Below are positions 56,635-64,000 of a stretch of 64,000 bases of DNA, piece after piece (the stretch's first letter is position 1; every line of letters starts with the position of its first letter). Position numbers and translations under genes: made by a program. The DNA lies in the NCBI RefSeq assembly GCF_014522265.1, contig NZ_CP017024.1:4288501-4352500 (forward strand), read 5' to 3'. Source of the stretch: Pseudomonas oryzihabitans (GTDB lineage: Bacteria; Pseudomonadota; Gammaproteobacteria; Pseudomonadales; Pseudomonadaceae). The notes below the pieces were generated by a model. It was given only the letters and a program-made list of their open reading frames with translations. It ran no database searches and had not been told where the DNA came from.

Positions 56635-57305
56635 GAAAAGCGATAGCCGATGGCGCGTACCGTCACCGGCACGCCGGGAATGCCGGCCGCCTCCAGCTTG
56701 CGCCTGAGGTTGTGCAGGTGGGTGTCCACCACCCGCGCCAGGGCCTCGCTCTCCGGCAGGCAGCGCTCCAGCAATTCCTCGCGGGTAAAGGCCTTGTGCG
56801 GGGTGCGCATCAGGGTGGCGAGCAGGCCGAATTCGGTAGGCGTCAGCTCCAGGAGGCGTGCCTCAACCGTGGCGCTGAAACGCTCCAGATCCACCGTCAG
56901 GGCTCCATGGCGCAGCCAGCGGTCATCGCGCGGGGCCTGATGACAGCGACGCAGCACCGCGTGCACCCGCGCCACCACCTCCTTGGGGTTGTAGGGCTTG
57001 ACGACATAGTCGTCGGCGCCATAGCGCAGGGCGCCGAGCTTTTCCGGCTCGTCACCGATGGCGGTCACCATGATCACCGGGGTATCCCCGGCGCGGCGGA
57101 TCTGCGCCAGCACCTCGGTGCCACCGAGGCGCGGCAGCATCATGTCGAGCAGGACCAGATCGGGTCGCTCGCGCTGGAACAGGTCCAGCCCCTGGCGGCC
57201 GTCCTCGGCGAGCATCACCGTGAAGCCGTCGCGCAGCAGATAGGCCTCCAGCACGCTGGCGCTGTCGGCGTCGTCTTCGACGATGAGTATGAGTTTGTCG
57301 CCCAC
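56631..57305 (-). CDS. OmpR-family response regulator
   Basis: 224 residues. Receiver: ILIVEDDADSASVLEAYLLR acidic pair, D in LVLLDMMLPRLGG, Thr in VTAIGDE and Lys in VVKPYNPKE. The winged-helix domain has LTPTEFGLLATLMRTPHKAF, FTREELLERCLPESEAL and VDTHLHNLRRKLEAAG. It is phosphorylated by the kinase of the overlapping gene and should bind direct repeats near the divergent efflux promoter. Confidence 0.94.
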   Translation of the reverse strand: MGDKLILIVEDDADSASVLEAYLLRDGFTVMLAEDGRQGLDLFQRERPDLVLLDMMLPRLGGTEVLAQIRRAGDTPVIMVTAIGDEPEKLGALRYGADDYVVKPYNPKEVVARVHAVLRRCHQAPRDDRWLRHGALTVDLERFSATVEARLLELTPTEFGLLATLMRTPHKAFTREELLERCLPESEALARVVDTHLHNLRRKLEAAGIPGVPVTVRAIGYRFS

Positions 57306-57313
57306 GTCCGCTC

Positions 57314-57355
57314 TCTTGATCGAATCTCGACAATTCGCCGAAGGAATCTTGATTC
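57314..57355. promoter_or_regulatory. Candidate response-regulator binding sites
   Basis: TCTTGAT occurs at 57314-57320 and again at 57347-57353, 33 bp apart (about three helical turns), and GAATC-TT-GATTC is a perfect palindrome at 57344-57355. They lie in the 96-nt divergent region between the two-component genes and the efflux operon, where an OmpR-type regulator would bind. Confidence 0.5.
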
Positions 57356-57401
57356 GGCGTCCCTAGGCTGCGATCCATGCCTTGCACCGGGTCTGCCTGC
57401 C

Positions 57402-58841
57402 ATGCCTTCACTCGCCGCTTCCGTCACCTGCCCGCTGCTGCTGATCAGCCTGCTGGGCCTCAGCGGTTGCTCACTGATTCCCGACTACCAGCGGCCGGCA
57501 CTGCCGGTGCCAGCGCATCTGGGGCAGTGGCAACGGCAGGATGCGGCGCCCGCGGCGGTCGTCGACCTCAGTCCGGAAGAGCGCCAACTGCTGGCCGCGG
57601 TCAGCGCTGAAGCCCTCCTGCCAACGCTGGCGAGCCAGGCGCTGGCGGGCAATCGAGACTACCGGATAACCCAGCTCAGGGTCGAGCAGGCGCGGGCGCA
57701 ACTGGGAGCCCGCCAGGCCGAGCGCTGGCCCATCCTGGGCCTGGCGGTGCAGCGTCCGCGTCAGCGCTTCGCCGATCCGGCGCTGGACGAGCGCTACCAG
57801 CAGGACCTGGCCACCGCCACCCTGGGCGTGGACGCCTTCGAACTGGATTTCTTCGGCCGCGTGGCCAGTCTGGGGGAAGAAGCCCGCCACCAGCTGCTGG
57901 CCAGTGCCTATGGTCAGCAGGCCGCACGCGGCGCCCTGATGGTCGAGGTGGCGCGCTTCTTCCTGCTCGCTCGCGAGGCCGATGCCCAGGTCGCCAGCGC
58001 CCAGGCGATGGCCGCGCTCAGCGACCAGCTGGTGCGGCGGACCCAGGCGCGCATCGCCGCCGGCGACCTGGCTCCGGCCGCGCTGGAGCCCCTGACCCAG
58101 GCCGCTCTCGAGGCGCGCCAGCAGCTGCAACAGCGGCTGAGTCAGCGCACCCAGGCCTATGGGGCGCTGGCCTGGGTCACCGGCTACCGGCTGGCGCCCT
58201 CGCCCGGCGCTGCGCCTGCCCTCGCCGGTCCTCCGCCGGAGCTGCCCGGCGAGCTGGCCGACCTGCCCTCCAGCCGCCTGCTGGAGCGTCTCGACGTGCG
58301 CGCCGCCGAGGAACGTCTGCAGGCGGCCAACGCCAGCATCGGCGCGGCCCGCGCCGCCTTTTTCCCGAGCATCCGCCTGAGCACCGCGGTGGGCCTGGCC
58401 AGTCCGCAATTGCAGGATCTGCTCAGCGCCGGCCATGGCCTGCGACTGCTGACGCCGTCGCTGTCCCTGCCGCTGTTCGACGGCGGGCGTAACAGCGCCA
58501 ATCTGGATGCGGCCAAGGCTGCTCGCGACCTGGCCCTGGCCGCCTACGAACGCACCCTGCAGGACGCCTTTCGCGAACTGGCCGACGGCCTGGAAGAGCG
58601 CCGGCTGCTGCTCGCGCAGCGCCAGACCCTGGACGCCCAGCTGCAACTGAGCCACCAGCGCCGCCAGCGCCTAACGCGCCAGTGGCAGGCCGGGGCTGGC
58701 GATACCGGCGCCAGTCTGCAGGCCGGTCTCGACGACCTACGCGCCGGCGAGACGCTGCGCCAGACCGAGCAGGCGCTGCGCCTCAATCGCCTGCGCCTGC
58801 ACCGCGCCCTGCACGGCCTGGACCACCCTTCCGCCACCTGA
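57402..58841 (+). CDS. RND efflux outer-membrane lipoprotein (OprM/NodT family)
   Basis: 479 residues from ATG 57402; the frame extends far upstream only as a shadow. Lipobox LSGC follows an N-terminal signal (LLLISLLGLSGCSLIPDYQR), as in OprM, NodT and CmeC. The two OEP repeats contain LGVDAFELDFFGRV, which is diagnostic, and LSLPLFDGGRNSANLDAAKA in the second half. It forms the trimeric outer-membrane duct. It is the first gene of the efflux run and is divergent from the two-component genes. Confidence 0.93.
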   Translation: MPSLAASVTCPLLLISLLGLSGCSLIPDYQRPALPVPAHLGQWQRQDAAPAAVVDLSPEERQLLAAVSAEALLPTLASQALAGNRDYRITQLRVEQARAQLGARQAERWPILGLAVQRPRQRFADPALDERYQQDLATATLGVDAFELDFFGRVASLGEEARHQLLASAYGQQAARGALMVEVARFFLLAREADAQVASAQAMAALSDQLVRRTQARIAAGDLAPAALEPLTQAALEARQQLQQRLSQRTQAYGALAWVTGYRLAPSPGAAPALAGPPPELPGELADLPSSRLLERLDVRAAEERLQAANASIGAARAAFFPSIRLSTAVGLASPQLQDLLSAGHGLRLLTPSLSLPLFDGGRNSANLDAAKAARDLALAAYERTLQDAFRELADGLEERRLLLAQRQTLDAQLQLSHQRRQRLTRQWQAGAGDTGASLQAGLDDLRAGETLRQTEQALRLNRLRLHRALHGLDHPSAT

Positions 58842-58852
58842 GAGGACCTGCC

Positions 58853-59637
58853 ATGACCCGCCCCCCCTGCTGCCGCTGCTGCTCTGCCTAACGCCCCTGG
58901 CCGGCCAGGCGGCCAACGCCTCGCCCTGGGGCGACCACACCGATGTCAGCCTCGGCCTGGTGGCCGGCGCGGTCAGTCGCTACCTGGGTTCGGCCGATTA
59001 TCGGCCACAGTTGCTCCCGCTAGTGGTAGTACAGCGTGGGCCGTTCTTTGCCGACACCAGTCGTGGCCTCGGCCTGCAATGGCAGTCGGCCCAGGGGCTG
59101 ACCCTCAGCGGCGCCCTGAACTACGACGTCGGCCGCGATGACCGCGACAACGCCTCGCGGCCAGGCGCCGACCGGCTGCGGGGGATGGGCGAGGTCGACG
59201 GCGCCACGGTGCTGGACCTCACCCTGAGCCAGGCCCTGGCGCCCTGGCTCAGTCTCAACGCCGAGGGCGAATGGCGGCTGGCCGGGGCCCAGCGCGGCAC
59301 TCGCTATCGCCTGGGAATGGAAGCCATCGGCCTGCACACCGACCAGGACACCCTGGCGCTGGATCTCGACGCCCATGCCGGCGACCGCCGCTTCAACCAG
59401 ACCTATTTCGGCGTCACCGCCGCCCAGAGCGCCGCCAGCGGCTTCGCCCCGGCGCGTCTCGACCAGGGCATCTATGCCTATTCCGTCGCGCTGAACTGGT
59501 TGCACACCTTCGATCCGCACTGGAGTTCGGTGGCGACCCTGACCACCACCTATTACGGCGACCAGGCACGCGACAGCCCGCTGCGGCAGCGCGCCACCGC
59601 CACCACCACCCAAGTCGCCCTGACCTACAGCTTCTGA
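58853..59637 (+). pseudogene. MipA/OmpV-family outer-membrane protein, frameshifted
   Basis: ATG 58853 gives MTRPP, then one base is missing in the seven-C run 58861-58867. In the shifted frame LLPLLLCLTPLAGQAANAS is a good signal peptide. It continues WGDHTDVSLGLVAGAVSRYL, PLVVVQRGPFFADTSRGLGL and VQVALTYSF-like C-terminal YSF, as in MipA/OmpV beta barrels of about 261 residues. As written the protein would stop after 12 codons; an internal ATG at 58960 lacks a signal peptide. The gene lies 11 nt after the OprM-like gene and 14 nt before the adaptor gene, an unusual insertion in an RND operon. Confidence 0.85.
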
Positions 59638-59651
59638 TCCTGGAGCCCGCC

Positions 59652-60749
59652 ATGCCCGGCCCGCGCCTGACCTCCGCCCTCACACTCCTCTTGCTGCTCA
59701 CCCTGCTGGGCGGCTGCTCACCGGATGAACGCCCCGGTCCGGTGCCCCTGCGCACCGTCAAGCTCGCGCCGGTCGCCCGGCTGACGGCCCAGGCGCCGCT
59801 GCTGCCCGGCCTGGTGCGCCAGCCGCGCAGTACGGCGCTGGCCTTCGAGAATGGCGGGCGGGTGCTGCGGGTGGCCGTGGACGTGGGCGCCCAGGTCGCG
59901 GCCGGTCAGTTGCTCGCCGAGCAGGATGGCGAGCCGGCGCGTCTGCGCCTCGACCAGGCCGGCGCCCGGGTGCAGGCTGCCCGGGTGGAGCTGGATCAGC
60001 GCCGCGCCGGGCAGCGACGGGCCCGGCAGCTGTTCGCCGAGGGCAACCTGGCCAAGTCCGAGCTGGAAGGCGCCGACGCCGCCCTGGGCGCAGCCCAGGC
60101 GCAGCAACGGGGCGCCGAGGCGGAGCTGGCGCTGGCGCGCCGCGCCCTGGCCCAGACCCGGCTGGTGGCGCCCTTCGCGGGCCAGATCGTCCTGCGCGCG
60201 CCGGAGCCGCTGCGGCTGGTGGGCGCGGGCGAGACCCTGCTCGGATTGCAGGCCGAGGGTGAACGCCAGGTGGTGGTGCAGGTGCCAGCCGCCCTGGCCC
60301 AGGGGCTGACACCCGGCGCCCAGGCGCAGGCCTATGCCACGCGCGACGGCGCGCCCCTGGCGCTCCGGCTGATCGGTCTTTCGCCGCGCGCCGAGCAGGG
60401 CCTGCTACAGGAAGCGGTCTTCGCCCTTGGCAGCGAGGCGCCGGCCCTGCCCAGCGGCAGTCTGCTGGACGTGCGCCTGCCGCTGCCGGCCCAGGCGCAG
60501 CTGGCCGTGCCCCTGGGGGCGCTGCTGCCCGGACAGCGCGGCACCGCGGGTCAGGTCTTCGTCTACCAGCCGGAGACCCAGCAGGTGAAGCCGCGCCCCG
60601 TCACGGTGGCGGCCCTGCGGCAGGACCAGGCGCTGATCGCCAGCGGTCTCGCCGAGGGCGAGCGGATCGTGCTCGCCGGCGCCGCCTTTCTGCGCGCCGG
60701 CGAGCATGTGCTGCCCTATCAGCCCAGCACCGTGCTCACGGGGGAGTAG
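59652..60749 (+). CDS. RND efflux periplasmic adaptor lipoprotein (MFP)
   Basis: 365 residues from ATG 59652 (TGGAG 6 nt upstream). Lipobox LGGC (LLLLLTLLGGCSPDERP). The lipoyl half GGRVLRVAVDVGAQVAAGQL, the helical hairpin (about 95-160) and LVAPFAGQIVLRAPEPLRLV are in MFP order, followed by beta-barrel and membrane-proximal domains. It bridges the pump and the outer-membrane duct. The RND pump gene begins 3 nt after its stop. Confidence 0.93.
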   Translation: MPGPRLTSALTLLLLLTLLGGCSPDERPGPVPLRTVKLAPVARLTAQAPLLPGLVRQPRSTALAFENGGRVLRVAVDVGAQVAAGQLLAEQDGEPARLRLDQAGARVQAARVELDQRRAGQRRARQLFAEGNLAKSELEGADAALGAAQAQQRGAEAELALARRALAQTRLVAPFAGQIVLRAPEPLRLVGAGETLLGLQAEGERQVVVQVPAALAQGLTPGAQAQAYATRDGAPLALRLIGLSPRAEQGLLQEAVFALGSEAPALPSGSLLDVRLPLPAQAQLAVPLGALLPGQRGTAGQVFVYQPETQQVKPRPVTVAALRQDQALIASGLAEGERIVLAGAAFLRAGEHVLPYQPSTVLTGE

Positions 60750-60752
60750 GCC

Positions 60753-63700
60753 ATGTCCCTGACCGCTTTTGCCCTGCGCCGGGGTCGCCTGGTGCTTTGC
60801 ATCGCCCTGGCCCTGTTGCTGGGCGGGATCTACGCCTTTCTCGGCTTTCCGTCCCAGGAGGAACCCAGCGTGACCGTGCGCGACGCCCTGGTCAGCGTCG
60901 CCCTGCCCGGCCTGCCCAGCGACCGGGTGGAGGAACTGCTGGCCAAGCCGCTGGAAGACCGGCTGCGCGAATTACCCGAACTCAAGACCCTGGTGACCAC
61001 CCTGAGACCCGGGCAGGCCATCATCCAGCTCACCGCCCGGGACGAGATCAAGGACCTGCCGGCGCTCTGGCAGCGCGTCCGTAACAAGGTCGCCGAGGTG
61101 GCTCCGGGCCTGCCCGAAGGCACCCAGGGCCCGCGGGTGGACGATGATTTCGGTCGAGTGGCGGTGGCGTCCATCGCCGTGACCGCGCGCGGTTTTTCGC
61201 CGAGCGAACTGCGCCGCGAGGTGGAAGGCCTGCGCCGCGCCCTCTATGGCCTGCCCGGGGTCGACCGTATCGCCCTCTATGGCCTGCGGGACGAGCGCGT
61301 CGTCCTGACCCTGGACGCCACGGCGCTGGCCCGCCTGGGCCTGTCGCCCCAGGCGCTACTGGCGCAATTGCGCACCCGTAACGAACTGGTCAGCGGCGGC
61401 AGCCTGCGCGCGGGAGAACGCGTCCTCAGCCTGGCCATCAGCGGCGAACTGGCCGATCCCGCCGCGCTGCGCGCCGTGCCGATCCGGCTGGGTGAAGGCC
61501 GCGCCGTGCCCCTGGCCGAGCTGGCCCAGGTGCAGGTCGAGCCCGAGCAGCCAGTACGCAGCGCCGCCTTCTATCGAGGCGAACGCGCCCTGGTGCTGGG
61601 CATCGCCATGACCCCGGGCCGCAACGTCGAAGCCTTCGGCGCCGCGCTGCACGACCGGCTGGAGGAGTTGGCGACCACCCTGCCCACCGGCTTCGCCCTG
61701 CATCGGGTGACCTTCCAGGCCGAGGTGGTGCACCACGCCATGGCGCGCATGCAGCACGTGCTGATGGAAACCATGGTGATCGTCATGGCCGTGGTCATGC
61801 TGTTCCTGGGCTGGCGCCTGGGGCTGATCGTCGGCGCCATCGTCCCGCTCACGGTGCTGGCGACCCTGCTGGTCATGCGCGCCCTGGGCATCGAATTGCA
61901 GACGGTGTCCATCGCCGCGCTGATCCTGGCCCTGGGGCTGCTGGTGGACAACGGCATCGTCATCGCCGAGGACATCGAACGGCGCCTGCGCGCGGGCGAA
62001 GAGCGCCGCGCCGCCTGCGCAGCCGCCGGCCGGACCCTGGCCATCCCGCTGCTGACCTCCTCGCTGGTGATCATCCTGGCCTTCTCGCCCTTCTTTCTCG
62101 GCCAGACCAGCACCAATGAATACCTGAGGTCCCTGGCCGTGGTGCTGGCGCTGACCCTGCTGGGCTCCTGGGCGCTGAGCCTGACGGTGACGCCGCTGCT
62201 CTGCCTGCGCCTGGTGCCGGACCCCAGTCATACCAGTACCAGCACCGACAGCGCCCTGCACCGCGGCTATCGCCGCCTGCTGGAGGTCCTGCTGCGGCAT
62301 CGGCTGGCCTATCTGCTGGCCATGCTCGGGCTGCTGGCCCTGGCCACCCTCAAGGTGCTCAGCCTGCCCTACGACTTCCTGCCGCCCTCGGATCGCAACC
62401 AGTTCCAGATCCCCCTGCAGCTGGAACCGGGCACCTCGGCCCAGCGCACCCTGGAACTCATGCAGGGCTTCAGCCGCTGGCTGGGCGAGGATGTCGATAT
62501 CGTCGAGAGCATCGGCTACGTCGCCGAGGGCGGACCACGCATCGTGCTGGGCCTTAATCCGCCGCTGCCCGGTCCCAATGTCGCCTATTTCACCGTCACC
62601 ACCCGCCCGGACGCCGATCTCGCCCAGGTCATGGCCCGGGTCGGCGAGCAGCTGACCCGGGCCTATCCCGAGGTGCGCGCCCAACCCAAGCGCTTTTCCC
62701 TGGGCACCACCGAAAGCGGCCTGGCGGTCTATCGCCTGAGCGGTCCGGACGAGACGGTCCTGCGTCAGCTGGGTGCCAACCTCGCCGACCTGCTCGCCGC
62801 CGTCCCCGGGACCCGCGACATCCAGGACGACTGGGGTCCGCGCCTGCTGCGCTACCAGGTCGAGGTCGACCCGGCCCGGGCCCGCGCCGCCGGACTCGAC
62901 CGGCGCGACCTGGCCCAGGCGCTGCAACTGGCCGGCGACGGCCTGAGCGGCGCCCAGCTGCGCGACGGCCAGTATCCGGTCGAGATCGCGGCGCGCAGCA
63001 CGCCCCGCGGTGGCGATCCGAGCACCCTGCTGGTCTATCCCCAGGGCGGCGCCACGCCGCTACCGCTGGCGGCGGTGGCCCGGATCGAGCTGGCCAGCGA
63101 GGCCGGGGTCAAGGTCAGGCGCAACCTGCAGCGCACCCTCACGGTCAGCGCGCGCAATCCCGGCATGACCGCCGCCACCCTGGTCGCCACCCTCGCGCCC
63201 CAGTTGCCCACCCTGCAGCTGCCGCCCGGTTACCGCCTGGAGCTGGGCGGCGAGAGCGAGGATTCCGCCGCCGCCAACGACGCCCTGCTGCGCTATCTGC
63301 CGCTGGCCGCCGTGGCCATGCTGTTGCTGTTCCTCTGGCAATTCGATTCCTGGCGCAAGGTGCTGATCATCGTCGCCAGCATCCCCTTCATCCTCATCGG
63401 CGTGGCCCTGGCGCTGTGGCTGAGCGGCCATCCCTTCGGCTTCATGGCCACCTTCGGCCTGCTGTCCCTGGCCGGCATCATCGTCAACAACGCGGTCTTG
63501 CTGCTCGAACGCATAGAAGCCGAAAGGCAGGCCGGCAAGCCCCTCGTCCTGGCGCTGCTCGACGCCGCCGGCGAGCGCCTGCGGCCGATCATCATGACCA
63601 AGCTCACCTGCATCCTCGGCCTCATCCCGCTGATGCTCTTTGCCGGTCCGCTGTGGACCGGCATGGCCATCAGCATGATCGGCGGCCTGGCGCTGGGCAC

Positions 63701-63767
63701 CCTGGTGACCCTGGGGCTGATCCCGGTGCTCTACGCCCTGCTGTATGGCCGGCGCCAGGACAGCTGA
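60753..63767 (+). CDS. RND efflux pump (HAE/AcrB-type) inner-membrane subunit
   Basis: 1004 residues, 12 membrane helices with two large periplasmic loops (about 35-330 and 545-850). Proton-relay helix 4 reads LGLLVDNGIVIAEDIERRLR, where AcrB has DD in place of DN; TriC-like pumps also have N here. PFFLGQTSTNEYLRSLAVVL and ITKLTCILGLIPL-type MTKLTCILGLIPLML are family positions. With the adaptor and OprM-like duct it should export a drug, metal chelate or other toxin. The substrate is unassigned; regulation probably through the divergent two-component system. Confidence 0.95.
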   Translation: MSLTAFALRRGRLVLCIALALLLGGIYAFLGFPSQEEPSVTVRDALVSVALPGLPSDRVEELLAKPLEDRLRELPELKTLVTTLRPGQAIIQLTARDEIKDLPALWQRVRNKVAEVAPGLPEGTQGPRVDDDFGRVAVASIAVTARGFSPSELRREVEGLRRALYGLPGVDRIALYGLRDERVVLTLDATALARLGLSPQALLAQLRTRNELVSGGSLRAGERVLSLAISGELADPAALRAVPIRLGEGRAVPLAELAQVQVEPEQPVRSAAFYRGERALVLGIAMTPGRNVEAFGAALHDRLEELATTLPTGFALHRVTFQAEVVHHAMARMQHVLMETMVIVMAVVMLFLGWRLGLIVGAIVPLTVLATLLVMRALGIELQTVSIAALILALGLLVDNGIVIAEDIERRLRAGEERRAACAAAGRTLAIPLLTSSLVIILAFSPFFLGQTSTNEYLRSLAVVLALTLLGSWALSLTVTPLLCLRLVPDPSHTSTSTDSALHRGYRRLLEVLLRHRLAYLLAMLGLLALATLKVLSLPYDFLPPSDRNQFQIPLQLEPGTSAQRTLELMQGFSRWLGEDVDIVESIGYVAEGGPRIVLGLNPPLPGPNVAYFTVTTRPDADLAQVMARVGEQLTRAYPEVRAQPKRFSLGTTESGLAVYRLSGPDETVLRQLGANLADLLAAVPGTRDIQDDWGPRLLRYQVEVDPARARAAGLDRRDLAQALQLAGDGLSGAQLRDGQYPVEIAARSTPRGGDPSTLLVYPQGGATPLPLAAVARIELASEAGVKVRRNLQRTLTVSARNPGMTAATLVATLAPQLPTLQLPPGYRLELGGESEDSAAANDALLRYLPLAAVAMLLLFLWQFDSWRKVLIIVASIPFILIGVALALWLSGHPFGFMATFGLLSLAGIIVNNAVLLLERIEAERQAGKPLVLALLDAAGERLRPIIMTKLTCILGLIPLMLFAGPLWTGMAISMIGGLALGTLVTLGLIPVLYALLYGRRQDS

Positions 63768-63812
63768 ACGAGGCACCGGCGGCGAGGCTGTCCCCCTCCC
63801 GCGAGCTCGGGC

Positions 63813-64000
63813 TCAGGTGGTGGCGCCCAGTTGCCAGGGGACGAATTCGTTCTGCCCGTAGCCGTGCAACTCGCTGCGGCTGCGCTCGCCCGACGCCAGT
63901 GCCAGCAGCCGTTCGAAGATGAAGGCGCCGCGCTCCTCCAGTGTGGTGCTGCCGTCGACCAGGCCGCCGCAATCCACGTCCATGTCGTCGCGCTGGCTTT
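63813..64000 (-). CDS. UxaA/GarD-family dehydratase, C-terminal fragment
   Basis: The minus strand read from the right window edge gives about 62 codons ending at the stop 63813-63815. QRDDMDVDCGGLVDGSTTLE and then FIFERLLALASGERSRSELH and GQNEFVPWQLGAT form the C-terminus of altronate/galactarate dehydratase-type proteins (UxaA/GarD family), in which NEFVPW is near-invariant. These iron enzymes dehydrate aldonic or aldaric acids. Most of the gene lies outside the window. It is convergent to the RND operon. Confidence 0.85.
   Translation of the reverse strand, partial: SQRDDMDVDCGGLVDGSTTLEERGAFIFERLLALASGERSRSELHGYGQNEFVPWQLGATT

Overview
The window is high-GC, gene-dense DNA. OprD porins, ATGA-coupled operons, many divergent regulator/operon pairs, a ProQ/FinO protein and an OsmC-YcaO fusion all fit a Pseudomonas chromosome. 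Something near the P. oryzihabitans/P. stutzeri side of the genus is my guess, not a demonstration. I found no rRNA, tRNA, CRISPR, prophage or transposase gene. Two ~140-160 bp MITE-like palindromic repeats are present.

Layout. 1-926: 5' part of a PQQ-type sugar dehydrogenase lipoprotein and a DUF2231 membrane protein. 1191-3688: an MFS carrier and an exported M20 peptidase. 3838-13955: an apparent acid-catabolism regulon. It holds an enoyl-CoA hydratase, an ADP-forming acyl-CoA synthetase, a NitT/TauT-type ABC importer, an OprD porin and a FadB-like hydratase/dehydrogenase. An IclR regulator is divergent, and the palindrome TTCCAC-N3-GTGGAA occurs both at the regulator start and before the importer operon. 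14100-16375: NmrA reductase/HxlR pair and a glyoxalase-like protein. 16410-21284: signalling (HD-GYP, chemotaxis receptor, FixJ-like two-component pair). 21478-24695: an ABC transporter with a duplicated permease and no binding protein, with MITE-like repeats at the 3' end of both genes. 24971-30495: LacI-controlled ABC importer plus cytoplasmic metallophosphodiesterase. 30675-36502: GntR, polar amino-acid ABC importer, polyamine-type binding protein and gamma-glutamyltransferase-like enzyme. 36544-45127: OsmC-YcaO, LysR/NmrA pair, ArsR with two YeeE/YedE sulfur-transport proteins, SRAP peptidase, GlxA-like regulator with cysteine hydrolase, left-handed beta-helix protein. 45209-54459: TetR with a strong palindromic operator, then a nine-gene collinear run (DUF2147, TorF-like porin, FGGY kinase, class II aldolase, class III aminotransferase, metal-site-less aldolase homologue, MFS, aldehyde dehydrogenase). 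This run is the best candidate for an undescribed catabolic system. 54855-63767: ProQ, then a two-component system divergent from an RND efflux operon that has a MipA/OmpV gene inserted in it. 63813-64000: 3' end of a UxaA/GarD-type dehydratase.

Sequence quality. Seven genes are split by a frameshift. Every case is a single missing base in a G/C homopolymer (3-7 nt), and in each the conserved protein continues in the next frame. This uniform pattern points to homopolymer undercalling more than to gene decay, so these genes are described here as whole proteins although typed as pseudogenes.
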